DNA of 64,000 nt, taken from contig NZ_JAAAMI010000003.1 in assembly GCF_010500845.1 (NCBI RefSeq), positions 242,885 to 306,884 on the forward strand, read 5' to 3'. The stretch's first letter is position 1. Every line of letters begins with the position of its first letter. The position numbers and the translations under genes are program-made. This document shows, one piece after another, positions 35,925-43,352 of the stretch. Below the pieces are notes generated by a model. The model had not been told where the DNA came from. It did not search any database and was given only the letters and a program-made list of their open reading frames with translations. Source of the stretch: Flagellimonas sediminis (lineage in GTDB: Bacteria > Bacteroidota > Bacteroidia > Flavobacteriales > Flavobacteriaceae).

Positions 35925-35978
35925 TTGTTTATTTAACCAATTAATAATTAAATTAGCGAACACTAAATTTTTGAAAGG

Positions 35979-36683
35979 ATGGAACTAAAAAAGAATCCAA
36001 AAGCGGACGTAGGTAGAAACAGCTCCCTTTACTTTGTGGTAGGGATGGCTGCTGTTTTGGCTTTGGTCTATGGCGCTATGGAGTGGAAGAAATACGACAA
36101 GGGTAACGATTATGATATCGCCTTGAACGTTGAAGATCAGTTGGACGAGGAAGTTCCGATGACGGAGCAGATCAAGACCCCGCCGCCGCCGCCGCCGCCC
36201 GCTGCACCAGAGGTGATCGAGGTAGTGGAGGATGAGGAAGAAGTGGAAGAAACCGTGATCGAGTCTACCGAAACCAGCCAAGAAGAGGAAGTGGTTGAAA
36301 TCGAAGAGGTAGAGGTTGAAGAGGTTGAAGAAGATATTTCAGTTCCTTTTGCCGTAATCGAGGATGTACCCGTATTCCCTGGTTGCGAAGGAGCTAAAGA
36401 TAAAAAGGCCTGTTTCCAAGAGCAGATGCAGGAGCATATCCGTAAAAATTTCCGCTATCCAGAAATTGCTCAAGAGATGGGAGTTCAAGGAAGGGTAAGC
36501 GTAATCTTCGTGATCCAAAAAGACGGAAGTATCGGGGACATCAGAATGCGAGGACCAGATAAGAACTTGGAGGCCGAAGCAAGAAGGATCATTGAGAAAT
36601 TACCTAAAATGACCCCAGGTAAGCAAAGGGGAAGACCGGTAAAAGTACCATTCAGTATTCCGATTACCTTCAAACTGCAATAA
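35979..36683 (+). CDS. TonB-like energy transducer
   Basis: The 234-residue protein has one N-terminal transmembrane helix (about 18-36, LYFVVGMAAVLALVYGAMEW) and a Pro run at about 67-75. A Glu/Val-rich acidic spacer (about 76-118) and a C-terminal TonB domain (about 150-234, IRKNFRYPEIAQEMGVQGRV, then PFSIPITFKLQ) follow. TonB proteins couple the inner-membrane proton gradient to outer-membrane receptors. No exbB or exbD lies beside it. The strongly acidic instead of Lys/Pro-rich spacer is typical of many Bacteroidota TonB-like proteins. Two hairpins follow the gene. Confidence 0.9.
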   Translation: MELKKNPKADVGRNSSLYFVVGMAAVLALVYGAMEWKKYDKGNDYDIALNVEDQLDEEVPMTEQIKTPPPPPPPAAPEVIEVVEDEEEVEETVIESTETSQEEEVVEIEEVEVEEVEEDISVPFAVIEDVPVFPGCEGAKDKKACFQEQMQEHIRKNFRYPEIAQEMGVQGRVSVIFVIQKDGSIGDIRMRGPDKNLEAEARRIIEKLPKMTPGKQRGRPVKVPFSIPITFKLQ

Positions 36684-36693
36684 AATATGATTG

Positions 36694-36749
36694 ATTCCTG
36701 TTGAGGCAGGAATGGAAAAAGCCCTGATAATCACATCGGGGCTTTTTTT
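36694..36749 (+). terminator. Tandem hairpins ending the TonB-like gene
   Basis: A first hairpin pairs ATTCCTG (36694-36700) with CAGGAAT (36707-36713). A second pairs AAGCCC/GAT (36719-36728) with ATC/GGGCTT (36735-36744), followed by a T run to 36749. The second is a good intrinsic terminator; the first has no T tail. Confidence 0.85.
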
Positions 36750-36802
36750 ATGGCAATTCCGTTTCAATATATCGCAAGTGAATCATAAAACCGCAACTTA
36801 GG

Positions 36803-36833
36803 TTGCATAAGATAGCCGCTGACGTTATCTTTG
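36803..36833 (+). promoter_or_regulatory. Promoter of the cyoE-cox3 operon
   Basis: TTG (36803-36805), 20 nt, and TATCTTTG (36826-36833) fit the consensus. The predicted start near 36840 is 14 nt before the ATG at 36854. Confidence 0.55.
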
Positions 36834-36853
36834 CCAGCCAATTAACTTAGTGG

Positions 36854-37756
36854 ATGAAATCTGCAGTAGGTTCCGTTAAAAACAATACCCTTTCCTTGAT
36901 TTATACCGATTTCAAGGAAATCACCAAGGCCAAACTGGCCATCAGTGTGGTGTTCTCATCTATAGCGGGGTATTTTTTGGGTGCCTACCAAATCAATCTG
37001 GTTTCCGTTTTGCTGCTCACCTTTGGTGGTTATTGTATGGTAGGCGCTTCAAACGCCTATAATCAAGTCATTGAAAAGGATTTGGACGCCTTGATGAACC
37101 GAACCAAAAACCGACCCATCCCATCAGGAAGAATGTCGGTAAAGACTGCATTGACCATTGCGGTAACGTTAACGGTGCTTGGAGTGCTTTCCCTTTTGGC
37201 CCTTAGTCCAAAAACAGCTATGTTCGGGGCAATCTCCATTTTCCTGTACACCAGCGTATACACCCCTTTAAAAACCAAGACACCGCTTTCAGTTTTTGTG
37301 GGAGCTTTTCCCGGGGCCATACCCTTTATGTTGGGTTGGGTGGCGGCCACTGACGATTTTGGCATAGAGCCAGGAACCCTTTTCATGATCCAATTCTTTT
37401 GGCAATTCCCGCATTTTTGGGCTTTGGGCTGGATGTTGGATGAAGACTACAAAAAGGCAGGATTTAAAATGCTGCCTACGGGAAACAAGGATAAGGGAAC
37501 AGCCATTCAGATTATTTTTTATACGTTCTGGATGATCGTGATTTCCATTGTTCCAGTGTTTGGAATCACCGGTCGTTTACAACTGTCCATTGTGGCAGCG
37601 GCCATTGTACTTTTAGCAGGATTGGTCATGCTGTTCTTTGCCTTCGGGCTATATGAAAAAAGGGATAATGTATCGGCAAGAAAGCTCATGTTGGCCAGTG
37701 TGACCTACATTTCATTGATTCAAGTAATATACGTTATAGATAAGTTTGTAAGTTGA
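36854..37756 (+). CDS. cyoE: Protohaem IX farnesyltransferase (haem o synthase)
   Basis: The 300-residue polytopic protein belongs to the UbiA prenyltransferase superfamily: NAYNQVIEKDLDALMNR and TKNRPIPSGRMS carry the Asp-rich prenyl-binding motif, and VYTPLKTKTPLSVFVGAFPG is typical of CyoE/CtaB. It adds a farnesyl group to haem b to give haem o, the precursor of haem a for the oxidase. It is the first gene of the second oxidase locus and ends 1 nt before the first subunit III gene, so the two are translationally linked. Heme A synthase is not in the window. Confidence 0.95.
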   Translation: MKSAVGSVKNNTLSLIYTDFKEITKAKLAISVVFSSIAGYFLGAYQINLVSVLLLTFGGYCMVGASNAYNQVIEKDLDALMNRTKNRPIPSGRMSVKTALTIAVTLTVLGVLSLLALSPKTAMFGAISIFLYTSVYTPLKTKTPLSVFVGAFPGAIPFMLGWVAATDDFGIEPGTLFMIQFFWQFPHFWALGWMLDEDYKKAGFKMLPTGNKDKGTAIQIIFYTFWMIVISIVPVFGITGRLQLSIVAAAIVLLAGLVMLFFAFGLYEKRDNVSARKLMLASVTYISLIQVIYVIDKFVS

Positions 37757-37757
37757 T

Positions 37758-38339
37758 ATGGATTTGACCCAAGGAACAGAAGAAGAAAAAGTGGTCAGGG
37801 CAAAAAAGATGATGCTCTGGTTTGGTATCGTGAGTTTGACCATGGGCTTTGCCGGTTGGACCAGTGCCTACATTGTGAGCAGTAAACGCGAGGATTGGAT
37901 CAGTGATCTGGAGTTGCCGCAAGCGTTTTTTGTAAGTACGGCAATCATCATTTTAAGTAGCATTACCTATTGGATGGCCAAGGCTTCCATCAAAAAAGAA
38001 AACCAAAAGCAAGCCACTATTTTTTTGACGACGACTTTGGCTTTGGGAATCACTTTTATAGTGCTGCAGTTCATTGGGTTTTCCCAAATGTTGAAAAACG
38101 GGTATTATTTTACAGGACCCACAAGTAACATTAAAATGTCCTATGTGTTCTTGCTTGCCGCTGTGCACATTGCACACGTGTTGGCTGGTCTGATAACCCT
38201 TTTGGTGGTGATGGTTCAGCAGTTACGTGGCAAGTACACGTCTGGCAAAATGCTGGGATTGGAGCTGGGGGCCACGTTTTGGCATTTTTTGGATTTTATT
38301 TGGGTGTATTTGATCCTCTTCATGTATTTCATGAAATAA
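37758..38339 (+). CDS. Haem-copper oxidase subunit III, short form
   Basis: The 193-residue protein has five predicted transmembrane helices and subunit III features: MMLWFGIVSLTMGFAGWTSA, VFLLAAVHIAHVLAGLITLL, and ATFWHFLDFIWVYLILFMYF at the end. It follows cyoE with one base between. A second, longer subunit III begins 92 nt downstream from its own promoter, so the locus encodes two type III subunits. The short one is more degenerate and may be an auxiliary subunit. Confidence 0.88.
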   Translation: MDLTQGTEEEKVVRAKKMMLWFGIVSLTMGFAGWTSAYIVSSKREDWISDLELPQAFFVSTAIIILSSITYWMAKASIKKENQKQATIFLTTTLALGITFIVLQFIGFSQMLKNGYYFTGPTSNIKMSYVFLLAAVHIAHVLAGLITLLVVMVQQLRGKYTSGKMLGLELGATFWHFLDFIWVYLILFMYFMK

Positions 38340-38373
38340 AATTAGCTTGGAGTAGTTTTACTTCAACTTTATC

Positions 38374-38403
38374 TTTTCGAATACATCAAAAGGTGTAAAT
38401 TTG
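38374..38403 (+). promoter_or_regulatory. Promoter before the long subunit III gene
   Basis: TTTT (38374-38377), 18 nt, and TAAATTTG (38396-38403) resemble the Bacteroidota consensus. The predicted start lies near 38410, 22 nt before the ATG at 38432. Confidence 0.45.
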
Positions 38404-38431
38404 TGAAAGTTTTAATAAAACGACCTTTTAT

Positions 38432-39406
38432 ATGGATGCAACGGTAACAACCGGTACTGAAGAGAGCGTTTGGGGAGGTGGTAATCAACCTCTGGGCGCT
38501 AGCTATGGAAAAATGATGATGTGGTTCTTTATCATGTCTGATGCACTTACCTTTTCTGGATTTTTGGTGGCATATGGCTTTTCAAGGTTCAAGTTCATTG
38601 AAGTTTGGCCTATTGCCGATGAGGTGTTCACACACGTGCCATTTTTCCACGGTAACTTTCCCATGTACTATGTGGCCTTTATGACCTTTATTCTGATTAT
38701 GTCTTCCGTTACCATGGTATTGGCCGTGGACGCGGGGCATAAAATGAAGCAAAACAAGGTAATCATCTATATGTTCCTTACCGTTATCGGTGGTCTTATC
38801 TTCGTTGGGTCACAGGCTTGGGAATGGGCAACCTTCATCAGGGGAGACCATGGTGCCGTTGAGACCAAAGCTGGGAAGATCCTTCAGTTTGTGGATGCAG
38901 AGAGCGGAGCGAGATTATCGTTGGCCGATTTTGCAAAAACACTTCCAGAGGAAAGGGTAAAACACGAAAAGAGTGAGGGAATTTGGTTTGTTGGTGAAGG
39001 ATACAAAACGTCTTTCTCCTTGAACGAGGTTGTAGAAGGTTTCAAGGCCAATCCAAACGTCGTTATCAGAACCGAACAATTGAATGAAGAAGGACATAAG
39101 ACCGTTTTGGATAGGGCACAATCGCTTACGCAGCTTTCCCACGCTGCTCAGGTGGTGGAAGGTGCCAACCTGGTCCACAACGAATACGGTCACCGATTGT
39201 TTGCCGATTTCTTCTTCTTTATTACAGGATTCCACGGATTCCACGTATTCTCAGGGGTTATCATCAACATTATCATATTCTTCAATGTCATTTTGGGAAC
39301 CTATGAGCGCAGGGGGCATTATGAAATGGTAGAGAAAGTTGGTCTTTACTGGCACTTTGTGGATTTGGTTTGGGTATTCGTATTTACATTCTTTTACTTG
39401 GTTTAA
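38432..39406 (+). CDS. Cytochrome c oxidase subunit III, long form
   Basis: The 324-residue protein is a subunit III with the motifs MWFFIMSDALTFSGFLVAYG, HFFxxTGFHGFHV-like FFFFITGFHGFHVFSGVIIN and VGLYWHFVDLVWVFVFTFFY. Between the helices ending SQAWEWATFI (about 135) and HRLFADFFFF (about 253) it has a ~115-residue hydrophilic insertion, VETKAGKILQFVDAESGARL followed by LNEVVEGFKANPNVVIRTEQ. That region is absent from classical subunit III and likely sits outside the membrane. Subunit III stabilises the catalytic core of the oxidase. The subunit IV gene begins 14 nt downstream. Confidence 0.93.
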   Translation: MDATVTTGTEESVWGGGNQPLGASYGKMMMWFFIMSDALTFSGFLVAYGFSRFKFIEVWPIADEVFTHVPFFHGNFPMYYVAFMTFILIMSSVTMVLAVDAGHKMKQNKVIIYMFLTVIGGLIFVGSQAWEWATFIRGDHGAVETKAGKILQFVDAESGARLSLADFAKTLPEERVKHEKSEGIWFVGEGYKTSFSLNEVVEGFKANPNVVIRTEQLNEEGHKTVLDRAQSLTQLSHAAQVVEGANLVHNEYGHRLFADFFFFITGFHGFHVFSGVIINIIIFFNVILGTYERRGHYEMVEKVGLYWHFVDLVWVFVFTFFYLV

Positions 39407-39420
39407 AACATTGATTTTTT

Positions 39421-39804
39421 ATGGCACACGATCATAAACTCGAGATTTTTAGAGGACTTTTAAAATTTAAGTCGAACACCCAAAAAATATGGGGCGTATT
39501 GGTATTTCTTTCCATTGTTACCTCTGTGGAGGTAGCCTTGGGTATCATGAAACCAGCAGCCTTGACCCACAGTCACTTGTTGGGCATGAAGTTGCTTAAC
39601 TGGATCTTTATCGTACTAACTTTGGTGAAGGCCTACTACATTGCTTGGGACTTTATGCACTTGCGTGATGAGAAGACCTCTTTGAGAAGGGTAATCGTAT
39701 GGACCCCCGTGTTCCTTATTTGTTATTTGATTTTCATCTTGCTTTTTGAGGCGGACTACATCTACAATGTGTACAAGGACGGGTTTGTAACTTGGAACTT
39801 CTAA
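39421..39804 (+). CDS. Cytochrome c oxidase subunit IV
   Basis: The 127-residue protein has three transmembrane helices (about 25-45, 58-78 and 95-115) and matches the prokaryotic subunit IV/CyoD-type family: FLSIVTSVEVALGIMKPAAL, KAYYIAWDFMHLRDEKTSLR. It is a small structural subunit of the oxidase. It lies just after the long subunit III and is followed by a terminator. Confidence 0.9.
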   Translation: MAHDHKLEIFRGLLKFKSNTQKIWGVLVFLSIVTSVEVALGIMKPAALTHSHLLGMKLLNWIFIVLTLVKAYYIAWDFMHLRDEKTSLRRVIVWTPVFLICYLIFILLFEADYIYNVYKDGFVTWNF

Positions 39805-39822
39805 GAAAGTATTAACGATATG

Positions 39823-39851
39823 AAAAGACGGTTTTCCAGCCGTCTTTTTTT
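39823..39851 (+). terminator. Intrinsic terminator after subunit IV
   Basis: AGACGG (39826-39831) pairs with CCGTCT (39840-39845), with A-T extension and a run of T after it. It separates the oxidase subunit genes from the assembly genes downstream. Confidence 0.85.
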
Positions 39852-39858
39852 ATTTTTG
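39851..39858 (+). promoter_or_regulatory. -7 element of the assembly-gene operon
   Basis: TATTTTTG at 39851-39858 matches TAnnTTTG and overlaps the T tract of the preceding terminator. The predicted start near 39865 is 10 nt before the ATG at 39875. Confidence 0.4.
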
Positions 39859-39874
39859 TATGGTTTAAAATGCC

Positions 39875-40507
39875 ATGAAGAAAAAAGCGGTTTTATTTAT
39901 TCTTTTTGTGTTTCCTGTGGTGGCATATCTTTTTTTTGCCTCAGGGGTGAACAATTTTGGCAAACTTCCCATTTTGGTCGAGAAGGTTCCGGATATGAAT
40001 GAAATGGACCCTAATGTGAGGTTAAAGGATAAGATTACCGTTTTGGGATTTTTGGGCAATGACCTGGAAAACAAAAAGGGATCTGCTTTTAACCTAAATC
40101 AAAAGATTTATAAACGGTTTGGGGAGTTTAACGATTTTCAGGTGGTGATGGTGGTTCCCAAAGGGAATGAGACGGAGACCATGGAATTGAAGAAGGAGCT
40201 GGGAGAACTTTCCGAAGTGGATAAATGGTATTTTGTATATGCCCCCGAGGATGAGGTCCGATCCTATTTTAAAGGTTTGGGAACCAATCTTGATCTAGGG
40301 AGCGACCTTTCAACCCCATATGTGTTCATTATAGATAAAGATTTGGCCCTTAGGGGTAGAAATGATGATGAGGACGAAGGTGTGAAATATGGGTTCGATA
40401 CCTCTTCCGTGGCGGAGCTCAACAATAAAATGGTGGACGATGTCAAGATAATTCTGGCAGAATACCGCTTAGCTTTAAAAAAGAACAATGCCGACAGGAT
40501 CAAATAG
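39875..40507 (+). CDS. Membrane-anchored, Cys-less thioredoxin/SCO-like protein
   Basis: The 210-residue protein has one N-terminal membrane anchor (AVLFILFVFPVVAYLFFASG) and then a soluble domain. Its pattern, KITVLGFLGNDLENKKG, FNLNQKIYKRFGEFNDFQVV, ELSEVDKWYFVYAPEDEVRS, TPYVFIIDKDLALRGRND, resembles a thioredoxin fold as in SCO proteins (strand, helix, strand, then a Pro-strand and xxFxxDKD). There is not one cysteine in the whole protein, so it cannot bind copper or do redox chemistry like SCO1. It overlaps the true SCO1 gene by 20 nt. The assignment is by fold pattern and context only; a partner or chaperone role for SCO1 is inference. Confidence 0.6.
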   Translation: MKKKAVLFILFVFPVVAYLFFASGVNNFGKLPILVEKVPDMNEMDPNVRLKDKITVLGFLGNDLENKKGSAFNLNQKIYKRFGEFNDFQVVMVVPKGNETETMELKKELGELSEVDKWYFVYAPEDEVRSYFKGLGTNLDLGSDLSTPYVFIIDKDLALRGRNDDEDEGVKYGFDTSSVAELNNKMVDDVKIILAEYRLALKKNNADRIK

Positions 40508-41231
40508 CAAGAAAAAGTATACCTACGTATGGGTTTCGGCCATCATCTTGATTTTTGGCAGTTTCGCAGTGCACGAGATCACCAAGCGGATAAAGGGGGG
40601 ATCCATTGTTGAAAACGACCGAATGAGTGTGGGAATGCAGCACAAGCCTTTGGCGTTTATCGTGAACGAGGGCAAAAGAAGAAAGGTGCCAGAATTCTCC
40701 TTTTTGGACCAGGATAGTGTTCCGATAACCAACAAGGATTATCTCGGAAAGGTCTATGTAGTAGAATTTTTCTTCACCACTTGCCCTACTATCTGCCCGA
40801 TCATGACCAAAAATTTGGTAGAAATAGAAAAGACCTTCAAAGATCATGATGATTTTGGAGTGGCATCCTTTACCATAAATCCTAGATACGATACCCCTTC
40901 GGTCCTAAAAAAATATACCGAAAAATATGGTATCACCAACAAAGACTGGCATTTGATGACAGGGAAACAGGATGTAATCTATAAATTGGCGGAAGAGGGA
41001 TTTTACATTTATGCCACTGAGAACGGGGAGGCCCCAGGAGGGTTTGAACACTCAGGAATGTTCGCATTGGTAGATAAAAATGGGTATCTTCGTTCTAGGG
41101 AAGATGAATACGGTAACCCCCTGATTTATTATAGGGGGACCATTACCGAAAAACAAGGGATAAACGATGAGGGAGAGGCCCAACAGATTACCATATTAAA
41201 AGAGGACATTAAAAAATTATTGGCAGAATGA
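40488..41231 (+). CDS. SCO1/SenC family copper chaperone
   Basis: The 247-residue protein has an N-terminal anchor (about 10-28), then the SCO thioredoxin fold. Copper ligands are C99 and C103 in TTCPTICPIMTKN and His188 in FEHSGMFALVDKNG. SCO proteins deliver copper to the CuA site of oxidase subunit II or keep its cysteines reduced. The gene overlaps the preceding Cys-less relative and its stop overlaps the DUF420 start (ATGA), so the three are translated as a unit. Neighbouring oxidase genes fit the role. Confidence 0.94.
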   Translation: MPTGSNSKKKYTYVWVSAIILIFGSFAVHEITKRIKGGSIVENDRMSVGMQHKPLAFIVNEGKRRKVPEFSFLDQDSVPITNKDYLGKVYVVEFFFTTCPTICPIMTKNLVEIEKTFKDHDDFGVASFTINPRYDTPSVLKKYTEKYGITNKDWHLMTGKQDVIYKLAEEGFYIYATENGEAPGGFEHSGMFALVDKNGYLRSREDEYGNPLIYYRGTITEKQGINDEGEAQQITILKEDIKKLLAE

Positions 41232-41764
41232 CCGAGGAAATTTCTTTGAGGGAAAAACGGTTCAATAAATGGATAACGGTGATATCCATCGCGATACCAT
41301 TGGTGGTAGCACTGTTGTTCGGCTACAAGATACCCAATGCAAAACCGCTGTCATTTTTACCGCCCATTTATGCGGGCATTAATGGATTAACGGCCATCTT
41401 ACTGGTGGTTGCAGTTCTTGCCATCAAAAATGGGAGACAGTCGCTTCATCAAAAGTTGATGACCACCAACATTGTATTGTCCGCACTGTTTTTAGTAATG
41501 TATGTAGCCTATCACATGACATCGGAAACCACTATTTATGGCGGGGAAGGTTTTCTAAAATATGTGTACTACTTCATCCTTTTAACACATATTGTGTTGT
41601 CCATTTCTGTGATTCCCTTGGTGTTGATCACCTATTCAAAAGTGTATTTGGATGATTTTGAAAGCCACAGGCTGTGGGCCAAATATACATTCCCTATTTG
41701 GCTTTATGTTGCCTTGACCGGGGTAATCGTATACCTTATGATATCCCCCTACTACCAATATTGA
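41228..41764 (+). CDS. DUF420 membrane protein (oxidase assembly family)
   Basis: The 178-residue protein has five hydrophobic helices and the DUF420 features NAKPLSFLPPIYAGINGLTA, GRQSLHQKLMTTNIVLSALF, AYHMTSETTIYGGEG and HIVLSISVIPLVLITYSK with conserved His residues. Related proteins (YozB/CtaM type) are linked to assembly of haem-copper oxidases, and this gene is coupled to SCO1 by a 4-nt overlap. The family assignment is strong; the biochemical role is not known in detail. Confidence 0.85.
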   Translation: MTEEISLREKRFNKWITVISIAIPLVVALLFGYKIPNAKPLSFLPPIYAGINGLTAILLVVAVLAIKNGRQSLHQKLMTTNIVLSALFLVMYVAYHMTSETTIYGGEGFLKYVYYFILLTHIVLSISVIPLVLITYSKVYLDDFESHRLWAKYTFPIWLYVALTGVIVYLMISPYYQY

Positions 41765-41770
41765 TTTTTG

Positions 41771-41983
41771 ATGAAGGCTAAACTGCTTTTAATTCTGGTT
41801 TTACTTTTTGCTTTTCCTTCCATAGTGGAAGCGCAATGTGCTATGTGCCGTGCGGTGGTGGAAAGTGAGGCGGAAGGTGGTACGGCCGAAGGGATCAATA
41901 ATGGCATTGTATATTTAATGGCCGTTCCCTATGTTTTGATTGCAGGACTTTTTTATTTTATCTATAGAAAAATGAGAGGATAG
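41771..41983 (+). CDS. Small exported CxxC membrane protein
   Basis: From ATG 41771 the product has only 70 residues. It has a signal peptide (LLLILVLLFAFPSIVEA), then C23-x2-C26 in QCAMCRAVVESEAEGG, and one transmembrane helix (about 44-64, GIVYLMAVPYVLIAGLFYFI) with a basic end. It is 6 nt after the DUF420 gene and so belongs to the SCO1 unit. I recognise it as a recurring hypothetical protein in flavobacterial oxidase-assembly loci, but know no assigned function. The vicinal cysteines and the neighbours suggest copper or thiol handling; that is inference. Confidence 0.7.
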   Translation: MKAKLLLILVLLFAFPSIVEAQCAMCRAVVESEAEGGTAEGINNGIVYLMAVPYVLIAGLFYFIYRKMRG

Positions 41984-42008
41984 GTCCCAAACCTCATTTT
42001 TTTTCTTT
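41971..42008 (+). terminator. Probable terminator after the CxxC protein gene
   Basis: AATGAG/GG before and CCTCATT after the stop codon can pair with a small bulge, followed by a run of T from 41997. The stem includes the end of the coding sequence, so the call is moderate. Confidence 0.5.
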
Positions 42009-42085
42009 TGAAGTGTAACATTTACTGTTTTTTTTCATCTAATAGATGTACGCTTGCGTATTTCATCAATCAAAATCGCTAACCT

Positions 42086-43330
42086 ATGTTCGACCTAGAG
42101 CGGTGGCAAGAAATATTTGACACCATCCGAAAGAACAAACTCCGCACATTTTTGACCGGGCTTTCCGTAGCTTCGGGCATCTTTATTTTGGTTATTCTTT
42201 TGGGTTTTGGACAAGGGATGAGGAATGGCATTGAGCAAGAGTTCAAAGAAGATGCCTCTACCAGTGTTTGGGTATGGCCGGGAGTAACCTCGAAAGAATA
42301 CAAAGGACTAAACCCAGGTAGGTCCATTCAGTTGGTAAATGAAAACTACAACAATGCCACTGAGATGTTCAAAAGTGACATTGAATATGCTTCTCCGCGA
42401 ATATTTGTCCGTGGAGTAAGCGTCAATTATGGAAAAGAAGCCCTGATATATGGAGTCCAGGGAATCTCTTCGGATTTTCAATTTATAGAGAATGCATCCA
42501 TATCCGAAGGTCGTTTCATCAACTACCAAGATGAAGTGAATGTGGGTAAGGTGGCCATCATCGGCCACAAGATCAAAACGGATGTTTTCAACGAAGTGGA
42601 AACTCCCATAGGAGAGTTTATCGATATTTCTGGGATTCCGTTCAAGGTCATCGGTGTATACAAGGAAATGGAAGACCGCGAAGAGGAAAGAATCTACATT
42701 CCCATTACCACTGCACAAAAAGCTTTCAACGGGGGCAATCGTGTGAACAATATGTCCTTTGCCTTGCCTCCTGTAGAAAACTTTGACCAAGCCGTGGCCC
42801 AGGCCATCAACTTCAAGAATGGACTCCGGGAATACTTACAACAGGTCCATACCATAGCTCCTGACGATACCAGTGCCATGGAAGTATGGAGTGCCATGGA
42901 AGAGGCCAAAAGATACTACGGACTTACCAACAACATCAAACTCTTTTTCTGGTTTGTAGGGATATGCACCATCATTGCCGGCGTGGTTGGGGTGAGCAAT
43001 ATTATGATGATCGTGGTTAAGGAACGCACTCGAGAGATTGGCATAAGAAAGGCGCTTGGCGCCAAGCCTTGGTCCATAATCGGGATGATCCTGCATGAAG
43101 CCATTTTTGTTACTGCCATTTCAGGGTTTGCGGGGTTGATTTTTAGTATGGCCTTGTTGGAACTTGTGGGGCCCAACATTGAGGTGGATTATGTGTTGAA
43201 TCCCTCAGTGAATTTCAACGTGGCCTTCTCCACCGTACTCGTGTTGATCGTGGCTGGTACTTTGGCCGGTTTTGTTCCGGCTTATCGTGCTGCAAAAGTA
43301 AAAGTGATCGAATCCCTTCGGGATGAATAA
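42086..43330 (+). CDS. MacB-type ABC transporter permease, copy 1 (type A)
   Basis: The 414-residue protein has a long N-terminal helix, a periplasmic MacB-PCD domain (about 60-260) and three C-terminal helices of the FtsX/MacB permease domain; there is no ATPase domain. Diagnostic segments are TIRKNKLRTFLTGLSVASGI, then VVGVSNIMMIVVKERTREIG and IRKALGAKPWSIIGMI. It closely resembles the permease at 46546 (both begin F-x-R/E-x-W-x-EIFDTI-x-KNKLRTFL) and pairs with a different type of permease just downstream. It starts an eight-gene efflux cluster with membrane fusion proteins, ATPase and TolC. The substrate is unknown. Confidence 0.9.
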   Translation: MFDLERWQEIFDTIRKNKLRTFLTGLSVASGIFILVILLGFGQGMRNGIEQEFKEDASTSVWVWPGVTSKEYKGLNPGRSIQLVNENYNNATEMFKSDIEYASPRIFVRGVSVNYGKEALIYGVQGISSDFQFIENASISEGRFINYQDEVNVGKVAIIGHKIKTDVFNEVETPIGEFIDISGIPFKVIGVYKEMEDREEERIYIPITTAQKAFNGGNRVNNMSFALPPVENFDQAVAQAINFKNGLREYLQQVHTIAPDDTSAMEVWSAMEEAKRYYGLTNNIKLFFWFVGICTIIAGVVGVSNIMMIVVKERTREIGIRKALGAKPWSIIGMILHEAIFVTAISGFAGLIFSMALLELVGPNIEVDYVLNPSVNFNVAFSTVLVLIVAGTLAGFVPAYRAAKVKVIESLRDE

Positions 43331-43352
43331 ATAATGCCCAAAGTAAATCAAG

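Noticed and set aside
42049..42060. 12-bp palindrome TACGCTTGCGTA before the first ABC permease
   Set aside because: It is short and stands alone, with no T tail and no clear promoter nearby; kept only as a note.
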